From Flavobacterium aciduliphilum (GTDB lineage Bacteria > Bacteroidota > Bacteroidia > Flavobacteriales > Flavobacteriaceae): a DNA stretch of 64,000 nt. The notes below the pieces were generated by a model. It did no database searches. It was given only the letters and a program-made list of their open reading frames with translations, and was not told where the DNA came from. Within the stretch, counting starts at the first letter, position 1. Every line of letters begins with the position of its first letter. Where the stretch lies: positions 62,001 to 126,000 of the forward strand of contig NZ_QLSZ01000006.1 of NCBI RefSeq assembly GCF_003268855.1, given 5' to 3'. The position numbers and the translations under genes were made by a program. Shown one piece after another: positions 54,793 to 62,255 of the stretch.

Positions 54793-54966
54793 TTACATAT
54801 TGTTTCTTTTCTTTTTGGCATAGTAGTAAAAAAGATAAGAAACCCCTGCTAATAGTGCAAAAGGGAGTACTTCTCCAATCCAAGCTCCAATTAAATAGCT
54901 GTTGTCGGGAGCTTTTTTTATTTTTTCGTCAATATTGACTTGAAGTAAAAGAGTTAAAAACGTCAT
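54793..54966 (-). CDS. Small single-pass membrane protein
   Basis: A 57-residue protein with one clear membrane helix (EVLPFALLAGVSYLFYYYA) followed by a short basic tail (KKKRNNM). The N-terminal half (MTFLTLLLQVNIDEKIKKAP) is amphipathic. I do not recognise it. The ATG at 54966 was chosen. The TTG at 54985-54987 in the same frame belongs to a -7 box (TATGTTTG, 54985-54992 minus). It lies 27 bp before queD. Confidence 0.55.
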   Translation of the reverse strand: MTFLTLLLQVNIDEKIKKAPDNSYLIGAWIGEVLPFALLAGVSYLFYYYAKKKRNNM

Positions 54967-54998
54967 GAGGTTTTGATTGAAAAGCAAACATACAAAAA

Positions 54999-55022
54999 AA
55001 AGGTCACTAAACAGCGACCTTT
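54999..55022 (-). terminator. Terminator of the Omp28-like gene
   Basis: Stem AAAGGTC / GACCTTT around a 10-nt loop. On the minus strand it is followed by eight T residues. Confidence 0.85.
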
Positions 55023-55044
55023 ATGAGTATTGAGAATTTCTTTA

Positions 55045-55872
55045 TTAGGGATTGATTTCGAATGCCTGATTTTCATTAGCTTTTGATGCCCTTGCATTTA
55101 AAGATTTGTTGTCACTACCTGTAATAAATGCCACAAAACTTATGTTTGAAGGGTTAGTCACAGAGGTCGGAATTGGTAATGTAAAATGTTTAGTAATTGT
55201 GGTGCCATGAGTTGTCCCGTTTAGGTCATCCCCCAAAATATTGGTAAGAGCATTTCGCAATACATGATTGTGTTCGTAATCATTTATTGGATTTACAGCA
55301 TTGTAATAATCAGTGTAATTGCGTTGAGGGTAAATTAATTTATCTTCAAGGAGATAGACCACCAATTTTAAATCTGAAAAATCCTCAAGGAATTTCATGT
55401 TTACATCTAAATCAATAGTGCCATTAGAGATACTCGAATTCATTGCCAATCCTAATGTTGTGTTGTTTCCTGTTAAATTTAAGGCATCTTGAGTATTCGT
55501 TGGCTCTGGAAAAGTCCAAACATTCATCCTATTTAATCTTGAAACAGGCAAAGCTAATGGGCTGTTGGGTAAGATTAAATTTTTTAAAGGAGCAATGCCA
55601 TCAAAACTATAGGGGTCGTTTCCATTATGAATCGCCACCACAACTGCTTTGTCGGTTTGTTCATTGACTTGATCAATCGCATAAGCTACGCGTGTGCAAT
55701 TCCCACACCAAGTACCGGTGTAATCTTCAATGAGCACTCTTTTTTTGAAATACCCAGAAATTGCAGGAGCATTAACACTTTGATCGGGTTTGTTTTCATT
55801 AACAATGGTGTCGCTACAAGAAAATAAAATCCCCAGACCTATTACGCATACAAATAAAAATACTTTTTTCAT
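55045..55872 (-). CDS. Omp28-related lipoprotein with thioredoxin-like fold
   Basis: A 275-residue lipoprotein. The ATG at 55872 gives a signal with lipobox at Cys19 (LGILFSCSD). The domain begins VLIEDYTGTWCGNCTRVAYAID, a thioredoxin-like motif with CGNC, and continues as the Omp28 family (AIHNGNDPYSFDGIAPL, DYEHNHVLRNAL). It is probably a thiol-active or redox-sensing outer-envelope protein. It is divergent from a TlpA-like gene 101 bp away, which makes a shared role plausible. Confidence 0.85.
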   Translation of the reverse strand: MKKVFLFVCVIGLGILFSCSDTIVNENKPDQSVNAPAISGYFKKRVLIEDYTGTWCGNCTRVAYAIDQVNEQTDKAVVVAIHNGNDPYSFDGIAPLKNLILPNSPLALPVSRLNRMNVWTFPEPTNTQDALNLTGNNTTLGLAMNSSISNGTIDLDVNMKFLEDFSDLKLVVYLLEDKLIYPQRNYTDYYNAVNPINDYEHNHVLRNALTNILGDDLNGTTHGTTITKHFTLPIPTSVTNPSNISFVAFITGSDNKSLNARASKANENQAFEINP

Positions 55873-55973
55873 TATTCTATATGATGAATTAATCAATCGA
55901 GTATACAAATAAAATAAAATAAATTTTAATTTCTGAACAATTATTTATTTATTTGTAAAAATAATGATTTTTT

Positions 55974-56450
55974 ATGAAAAAAATAGCCTTTCTTGTATTG
56001 TTTTTTGGATTGTCAGCTGTAGCTCAGAAAAAACTACCAGATGTAAGTTTGTTCGATTTAGAGGGTAAAAAAGTCTCTGTAAAAGACGATTTTTTAGAGA
56101 AAGATAAAATTTATATTTTTTCATTTTGGGCAACTTGGTGTTCTCCATGCATCAATGAACTAGATGAAATGAATGATTTACAAGAAGAGTGGAAAAAAAG
56201 TCTCAACATAGAAATTGTTGCTGTGGCAACAGATGATTCTAGAACACAAAAGCGGGTAAAACCCCTAGTTAAAGGGAAAGATTGGAACTATAAAATTATA
56301 TTGGATACAAATCAAGATTTAAAAAGAGCACTTTCTATAGCAAATATTCCCTACACTGTGGTAGTAAAAAATGGTGTAATCGTTCATATTCAAAATGGAT
56401 ATGTGCCTGGTAGTGAAGTAGAATTGTTCGAAAAATTAAAATCTTTGTAG
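55974..56450 (+). CDS. TlpA-like periplasmic thiol-disulfide oxidoreductase
   Basis: A 158-residue exported thioredoxin. The signal peptide (MKKIAFLVLFFGLSAVAQ) precedes the fold with the active site FWATWCSPCINELDEM and the cis-Pro region IPYTVVVKNG. It is probably a reductant or thiol-disulfide exchanger, for example in cytochrome c maturation. The DUF6029 gene begins 1 bp after the stop, so the two are translationally linked. Confidence 0.92.
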   Translation: MKKIAFLVLFFGLSAVAQKKLPDVSLFDLEGKKVSVKDDFLEKDKIYIFSFWATWCSPCINELDEMNDLQEEWKKSLNIEIVAVATDDSRTQKRVKPLVKGKDWNYKIILDTNQDLKRALSIANIPYTVVVKNGVIVHIQNGYVPGSEVELFEKLKSL

Positions 56451-56451
56451 T

Positions 56452-58122
56452 ATGAAAATAAAAATCATAGCCTTTTTGTTGTTTTCATCTATTGCATTCT
56501 CCCAAAAATTTGGCGTTGTAAGTGGTGGATTTGAATCCAATTCGCAATGGTATCTCAATGATAAGGGGTTGAAAGATGAATTTAATAATCCGACAACCCA
56601 TCCCGATCAACCGTTGCGTTCCAACAGCTATCTTTTTTTGAATTATAAATATAAAAAATGGTCTGCGGGAATACAAGGAGAAAGCTATGAGGATAATGCC
56701 CTTCTCAACATGAATCCAAAATACCAAGGGATTAATGTTGGGACGTATTTTGTTCAATATAAGTCCAATACGATTGATGTCACAGGAGGATATTTTTACG
56801 AACAATTTGGAAGTGGATTGCTGTTTAGAAGTTGGGAAGATAGAGCTCTTGGAATCAATAATGCATTGCGTGGAGGTAGAATTGTTTATAAACCAACGAC
56901 TTATTTAACTATGAAAGCGTTATGTGGAAATCAAAGAACGGGCTTTGATGTAACAAAAAGTACCATTTTTGGTTTTGATGCTGAAGTTACGCTTTCTGAA
57001 ATATTAAAGTATAAAGAAACTGAGCTGTCCCTTGGGTTTTCCTACCTAGGAAGAGATGAAAAGACAGCAATTGAAAATCCTAAATTTGCATCTTTAACAA
57101 ACGGATATTCTGGGAGATTAAACCTGAATAACCAATCTTTTTATGTATCAACAGAATTTGACTATAAGTCGAAGGATGCCGTGGTGCAAGTTACAGATCA
57201 AATAGACAATAATCTAATAAAACCAGGAAGTGCTCTTTTGCTAAATTCAGGGTATTCGAAAAAAAGATTTGGAATAAATGGAACCTTTAGAAGAATAGAG
57301 AATATGAGTTTTTTCTCTGAACGAGCCGCTAAAGGAAATTCATACAACGATCGAATTATGAATTTTATACCAAGTTTAACTAAACAACAACATTATAATT
57401 TAGCTAATATCTATGTTTATCAAGCTCAACCTAATGTGATATTGGCAGACAAAGATTTGGTAAAAGCGGGTGAAATAGGAGGACAAATAGATGTGTTTTA
57501 TGAAGTCAAAAAAGGGACTAAATTTGGAGGTAAAAACGGAATGAAAATAGCCGCAAATTTCTCTAATTGGAATGCTTTATCAGGAACGTTTTACCTTTAT
57601 AATCCTCAAGATTATAAAACGGATTTTTTTGGATTTGGAAAAAGATATTTTACCGATTTTAATGTAGAAATTACTAAAAAATGGAATGCAAAATGGCAAT
57701 CTATTTTTAGTTATGTGAATCAATATTACAACAAGAAAATGATTCAAGAAACTACAGGCGAAGTAAAATCAAATATTTTGACTGCAGAAACGACATATAG
57801 ATTTGCATCTACTCGGTCAATTCGTGTGGTCGGTGAACATCTATGGGCAGATCATGACAAGAAAAATTGGGTCGCAGCTACGATAGAGTTTAATATCAAT
57901 TCGAAAATCTCGTTTTATTCTACAGATTTGTATAACTATGGAAACGATACGGATTATTTAAGAAACCATTATTACAGTTTTGGAGGTTCCTATAGAGTTA
58001 AAGCAACAAGAGTTGCTTTGAATTATGGTCGACAAAGAGGCGGATTGGTTTGTGTAGGAGGGGTTTGTCGTTATGTCCCTGAGAGTTCAGGATTATCGAT
58101 GACTATTAGCACCTCTTTTTAG
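56452..58122 (+). CDS. DUF6029-type outer-membrane beta-barrel protein
   Basis: A 556-residue protein with a signal peptide (IIAFLLFSSIAFSQ), alternating beta strands throughout and a C-terminal aromatic residue (LSMTISTSF), as in outer-membrane barrels. Motifs include GGYFYEQFGSGLLFRSWEDRALG and RGGLVCVGGVCRYVPESSG, with two Cys near the end that may form a disulfide. The family has no established function. It lies between the TlpA and the diheme lipoprotein genes with 1-bp gaps. Confidence 0.82.
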   Translation: MKIKIIAFLLFSSIAFSQKFGVVSGGFESNSQWYLNDKGLKDEFNNPTTHPDQPLRSNSYLFLNYKYKKWSAGIQGESYEDNALLNMNPKYQGINVGTYFVQYKSNTIDVTGGYFYEQFGSGLLFRSWEDRALGINNALRGGRIVYKPTTYLTMKALCGNQRTGFDVTKSTIFGFDAEVTLSEILKYKETELSLGFSYLGRDEKTAIENPKFASLTNGYSGRLNLNNQSFYVSTEFDYKSKDAVVQVTDQIDNNLIKPGSALLLNSGYSKKRFGINGTFRRIENMSFFSERAAKGNSYNDRIMNFIPSLTKQQHYNLANIYVYQAQPNVILADKDLVKAGEIGGQIDVFYEVKKGTKFGGKNGMKIAANFSNWNALSGTFYLYNPQDYKTDFFGFGKRYFTDFNVEITKKWNAKWQSIFSYVNQYYNKKMIQETTGEVKSNILTAETTYRFASTRSIRVVGEHLWADHDKKNWVAATIEFNINSKISFYSTDLYNYGNDTDYLRNHYYSFGGSYRVKATRVALNYGRQRGGLVCVGGVCRYVPESSGLSMTISTSF

Positions 58123-58123
58123 A

Positions 58124-59209
58124 ATGTTTTTCGTTAAGTTAAATAGAGTTATTTGGATAGTGCTTTTTACTATTTCATTAGGTTCTTGTAGTTCGTCGAA
58201 CGAAGAATATGTTGCTGTTCCTCAAACACCGGTCAACATTGATTTAGCTTTAGTGCCTTATCAAAAATTATCGGAGTATCATTTTTTTGAGGGCGAGTTA
58301 AAAAATTTGAGTCCTGTTTATGGTGTTTTGCCTTATCGTCCAGCTAGCGAATTGTTTACAGATTACGCTTTAAAAAAACGCTTTGTTTTTATTCCAAAAG
58401 GAGTGAAAGCAAGTTATAATGGAGCTGAAAATAGTCTTAATTTTCCCATAGGTACTGCTTTGATAAAAACGTTTTTCTATGCGAATACACTACCAAACTT
58501 AACGACTCGTATTATTGAAACACGAATCATGATTCGCAGAGCCAATGGATGGATTTTTGCCGAATATGTCTGGAATGATGATCAAACGGAAGCTTATCTA
58601 CAAACACAAGGTTCCCAAACTGCTATTTCTTGGAAGGATGAAAACAATATAATTAAGCAAATTAATTACAAAATACCTTCTCCAGTTGTTGATTGTAAAA
58701 GATGTCATGGGGCAATAAATGGAAGTAGATTCCCTATTGGATTAAAACCACAAAATCTAAATTATTCGTTTCCCTATTCAGATGGAGAAAAAAATCAATT
58801 GACTAAATTTATTGAGGTTGGCTTTCTAGAAGATAATGTGCCATCAACTATTGAATCTGTAGTTGATTATAATGATGTTTCAAAGCCGTTAAATTTGAGA
58901 GTTCGTTCGTATTTTGATGCCAATTGTTCCCATTGTCATACTGATCAAGGAGAGGCCGATGTTTTTGATTTGCGATTTGCGTATACCAAAACAATCGACC
59001 CACAAGAAATGGGAGTCGGTGTCCCTGCACAACATTTTGTTCCAGGATATAATGGGAGAATTGTGCAACCGAATAACGTGGGGCAATCTATTTTGTATTA
59101 TAGAGTTAATACCCAAACCGATACCTACTACATGATGCCTCCTCTTGGTAGAACAATCACACACAAAGAAGGTGTTCAACTTATTGAGCAATGGATTAAT
59201 TCTTTCTAA
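58124..59209 (+). CDS. Diheme cytochrome c-like lipoprotein (HNE_0200-type)
   Basis: A 361-residue lipoprotein (LFTISLGSCSSS lipobox). It has two heme c motifs: VDCKRCHGAING near residue 193 and FDANCSHCHTDQGEAD near residue 268. The N-terminal half (SEYHFFEGELKNLSPVYGVLPYRPASELFTDYALKKRFVF) matches a conserved uncharacterised family found in many Bacteroidota and Proteobacteria. Its partner genes suggest electron transfer at the outer membrane. Its substrate is unknown. The overlap with TlpA and DUF6029 in one unit is clear from the 1-bp gaps. Confidence 0.8.
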   Translation: MFFVKLNRVIWIVLFTISLGSCSSSNEEYVAVPQTPVNIDLALVPYQKLSEYHFFEGELKNLSPVYGVLPYRPASELFTDYALKKRFVFIPKGVKASYNGAENSLNFPIGTALIKTFFYANTLPNLTTRIIETRIMIRRANGWIFAEYVWNDDQTEAYLQTQGSQTAISWKDENNIIKQINYKIPSPVVDCKRCHGAINGSRFPIGLKPQNLNYSFPYSDGEKNQLTKFIEVGFLEDNVPSTIESVVDYNDVSKPLNLRVRSYFDANCSHCHTDQGEADVFDLRFAYTKTIDPQEMGVGVPAQHFVPGYNGRIVQPNNVGQSILYYRVNTQTDTYYMMPPLGRTITHKEGVQLIEQWINSF

Positions 59210-59279
59210 AGAGAAGGTTTAGTATTAAAAAATATCCAAAAGAAACTATATATTTTTTTCCTTTTTCGGGAGATACTCT

Positions 59280-59287
59280 TACATTTG
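59280..59287 (+). promoter_or_regulatory. -7 promoter box of maeB
   Basis: TACATTTG fits TAnnTTTG, 21 bp before the maeB ATG. Confidence 0.5.
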
Positions 59288-59308
59288 TAAGTTATAATAA
59301 AAACCGAA

Positions 59309-61603
59309 ATGAAAAATTCGAATAAGCGACGTGAAGCACTATTGTATCACGCAAAACCCACACCAGGAAAGATAAAAGTAGTACCTACAAAAAAATATGC
59401 CACACAAAGAGATTTGTCGTTGGCCTACTCTCCTGGAGTGGCAGAACCCTGTTTGGAAATCGAAAAAGATAAAAATAACGTATATAAATACACCTCTAAG
59501 GGGAATCTTGTAGCTGTAATCTCAAATGGAACGGCAGTACTAGGATTAGGAGATATTGGTCCAGAAGCTTCAAAACCTGTTATGGAAGGGAAAGCGTTAT
59601 TGTTTAAAATCTTCGCCGATATTGATGTTTTTGATATCGAAGTGGATACCAAAAATATTGATGCTTTTATCGAAACCGTAAAAAATATCGCTCCAACGTT
59701 TGGAGGAATTAATCTTGAAGATATTAAAGCGCCAGAGTCATTTGAAATTGAAAGACGACTTATTGAAGAACTCGATATTCCTGTGATGCATGATGATCAA
59801 CATGGTACTGCAATCATATCGTCGGCAGCGTTATTAAATGCTTTAGAACTAGCTCAAAAATCAATTGATAATATTAAACTTGTTGTTTCAGGAGCGGGTT
59901 CAGCTGCACTTGCTTGTGCCAATTTGTACGTGGCTTTAGGAGTGAAACTTGAAAATATTTTAATGTTTGATTTTCATGGGGTTTTGAGTGCAGAACGAGA
60001 AGATTTATCAACGCTTCAAAGAAAATACGCACGTGGAATTGAAGGTATGACTATGAAAGAAGCGCTTTTAGGAGCCGATGTCTTTCTAGGATTATCAGCA
60101 GGAAATATTCTAACTCCAGAAATGTTGATGGGAATGAATGAAAATCCCATCGTATTTGCAATGGCCAATCCCACACCAGAAATTGATTACAACTTAGCAA
60201 TCAATACGAGACAAGATATTATTATGGCCACGGGAAGGTCAGATTATCCGAATCAAGTTAACAATGTCTTAGGATTCCCCTATATTTTTAGAGGAGCTTT
60301 AGATGTTCGTGCGACGAAAATTAATGAAGACATGAAGATGGCAGCCGTGAAGGCATTGGCCGCTTTAGCCAAAGAAATGGTTCCCGAACAAGTAAATATT
60401 GCTTACGGGGAGACACGTCTCAATTTTGGGCGTGATTATATTATTCCAAAGCCCTTTGATCCAAGATTGATTACTACTGTGGCTCCAGCTGTAGCAAAAG
60501 CAGCCATGGAAAGTGGTGTTGCGTTGAATCCTATAACCGATTGGGAAAAATATGAAAGTGAATTATTAGAACGCATGGGTTCTGATAATAAAATGGTGCG
60601 TTTGTTGATGAATAGAGCAAAAACAGATCCTAAACGAATTGTTTTTGCTGAAGCAGACCAATTGGATGTTTTGAAAGCGGCTCAGATTGTTCATGAAGAG
60701 GGGATAGGATTGCCAATATTACTTGGAAAAAAAGAAGAGATATTGGAATTGAAAGAAGAAATAGGTTTTGATGCAGATGTGCCTATTTTGGATCCAAAAA
60801 CAAAAGAAGAAGATAAAAGACGATTAGAATATGCTAATATCTTTTGGAAAGAAAGACAACGTCGCGGAATTTCCTTGTTAGATGCTCAAAAATGGATGCG
60901 TGAACGTAATTATTTTGCGGCCATGATGGTCAATCAAGGTGACGCAGATGCTATGATTTCTGGATATTCTAGAAGTTACCCGACAGTGGTCAAACCCTTA
61001 ATGCAGTTGATTGGTAAAGCGCCAGGGATTTCGTTAATTGCCACCACCAACATGATGATGACCAACAGAGGACCAATGTTTTTGTCTGATACTGCCATAA
61101 ATCCTAATCCTTCTGCTGATGATTTGGCTAAAATCGCTTTAATGACTGAAAAAACAGTTCGTATGTTTGGTATGGAACCTGTAATTGCGATGGTGTCATT
61201 TTCTAATTTTGGTTCGTCAGCCCATGAGAGTGCTAATAAAGTAAGAGAAGCGGTAGCCTACTTACACAAATATTATCCAGATTTGATTGTAGATGGTGAA
61301 ATTCAAACCGATTTTGCCTTAAACCCTGACATGCTTAAAGCAAAATTTCCCTTTTCTAAATTAGCAGGAAAAAAAGTGAATACGCTTATATTTCCAAATT
61401 TAGAGGCTGCAAACATAACTTATAAGTTGCTTAAAGAATTGTATAAAGTTGATTCGGTGGGACCAATTATGTTAGGAATGGACAAACCTGTTCATATTTT
61501 TCAATTGGGTGCAAGTGTCGAAGAAATGGTAAATATGGCTGCAGTGGCTGTTGTTGATGCGCAAGAAAAAATGAAAAGAATTAAGAATTTTAAAGTTAAA
61601 TAA
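59309..61603 (+). CDS. maeB: NADP-dependent malic enzyme, with phosphotransacetylase-like domain
   Basis: A 764-residue MaeB-type enzyme that decarboxylates malate to pyruvate, giving NADPH. Malic domain: YSPGVAEPCLEIEKD, SNGTAVLGLGDIGPEASKPVMEGKALLFK, INLEDIKAPESFEIE, DDQHGTAI. NAD(P)-binding: VVSGAGSAALACANLY. The C-terminal 330 residues (from about 430) resemble phosphate acetyltransferase and probably act as a regulatory module sensing acetyl-CoA. Length is normal for MaeB. It is monocistronic, upstream of ruvA. Confidence 0.95.
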   Translation: MKNSNKRREALLYHAKPTPGKIKVVPTKKYATQRDLSLAYSPGVAEPCLEIEKDKNNVYKYTSKGNLVAVISNGTAVLGLGDIGPEASKPVMEGKALLFKIFADIDVFDIEVDTKNIDAFIETVKNIAPTFGGINLEDIKAPESFEIERRLIEELDIPVMHDDQHGTAIISSAALLNALELAQKSIDNIKLVVSGAGSAALACANLYVALGVKLENILMFDFHGVLSAEREDLSTLQRKYARGIEGMTMKEALLGADVFLGLSAGNILTPEMLMGMNENPIVFAMANPTPEIDYNLAINTRQDIIMATGRSDYPNQVNNVLGFPYIFRGALDVRATKINEDMKMAAVKALAALAKEMVPEQVNIAYGETRLNFGRDYIIPKPFDPRLITTVAPAVAKAAMESGVALNPITDWEKYESELLERMGSDNKMVRLLMNRAKTDPKRIVFAEADQLDVLKAAQIVHEEGIGLPILLGKKEEILELKEEIGFDADVPILDPKTKEEDKRRLEYANIFWKERQRRGISLLDAQKWMRERNYFAAMMVNQGDADAMISGYSRSYPTVVKPLMQLIGKAPGISLIATTNMMMTNRGPMFLSDTAINPNPSADDLAKIALMTEKTVRMFGMEPVIAMVSFSNFGSSAHESANKVREAVAYLHKYYPDLIVDGEIQTDFALNPDMLKAKFPFSKLAGKKVNTLIFPNLEAANITYKLLKELYKVDSVGPIMLGMDKPVHIFQLGASVEEMVNMAAVAVVDAQEKMKRIKNFKVK

Positions 61604-61644
61604 CGATTATTCAGTAAGAAAATAGGCTAGAAAAAGTTTTTTGT

Positions 61645-61652
61645 TATATTTG
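61645..61652 (+). promoter_or_regulatory. -7 promoter box of ruvA-sprA
   Basis: TATATTTG, 18 bp before the ruvA ATG at 61671. No clear -33 box. Confidence 0.5.
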
Positions 61653-61670
61653 GTTCGTATTAACAAGATT

Positions 61671-62252
61671 ATGATTGCACACATTCAAGGAAAATTAGTT
61701 GAGAAAACGCCAACCGAATTGGTATTAGACTGTAATGGAGTGGGATATAGTATTAATATTTCCCTTCATACGTTTTCTTTATTGCCTCAAAATGATTTTG
61801 TGAAGCTTTATACGCATCTGTTAATAAAAGAAGACGCTCACACTTTGTATGGGTTTGTTGAGAAATCAGAACGAGAGCTATTTAAATTACTTCTTTCGGT
61901 ATCTGGGATTGGTGCAGGGATTGCAAGAACAATGTTGTCTTCCTTAGAACCTAAGCAAATTATACATGCCCTAGCTAACGGAGATGTGGCTACGATTCAA
62001 TCCATAAAAGGGATTGGAGGGAAAACAGCTCAACGTGCAATTCTTGATTTGAAAGAAAAAGTGTTAAAAATATACGATTTGGACGAAGTTTCTATGTTTT
62101 CAAACAATACAAATCGAGATGAAGCGTTATCTGCTTTGGAAGTTTTGGGATACGTTCGAAAAGTTTCAGAAAAAATTGTCGATAAAATAATAAGTCAGAA
62201 TCCTGATGCTACAGTTGAAGGGATTATTAAACTCGCATTAAAAAATTTATAA
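61671..62252 (+). CDS. ruvA: Holliday junction DNA-binding protein RuvA
   Basis: A 193-residue protein, the usual length. The N-terminal OB domain (MIAHIQGKLVEKTPTELVLDCNG) is followed by two helix-hairpin-helix motifs (LLSVSGIGAGIARTML, IQSIKGIGGKTAQRAILDL) and the C-terminal RuvB-binding domain. The 61641 start was rejected: it lies upstream of the promoter box and adds a non-family extension. The sprA frame continues in the same reading frame right after the stop. Confidence 0.95.
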   Translation: MIAHIQGKLVEKTPTELVLDCNGVGYSINISLHTFSLLPQNDFVKLYTHLLIKEDAHTLYGFVEKSERELFKLLLSVSGIGAGIARTMLSSLEPKQIIHALANGDVATIQSIKGIGGKTAQRAILDLKEKVLKIYDLDEVSMFSNNTNRDEALSALEVLGYVRKVSEKIVDKIISQNPDATVEGIIKLALKNL

Positions 62253-62255
62253 TTT

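Noticed and set aside
61641..61670. Longer ruvA start
   Set aside because: It lies at or before the -7 box and adds residues absent from RuvA.
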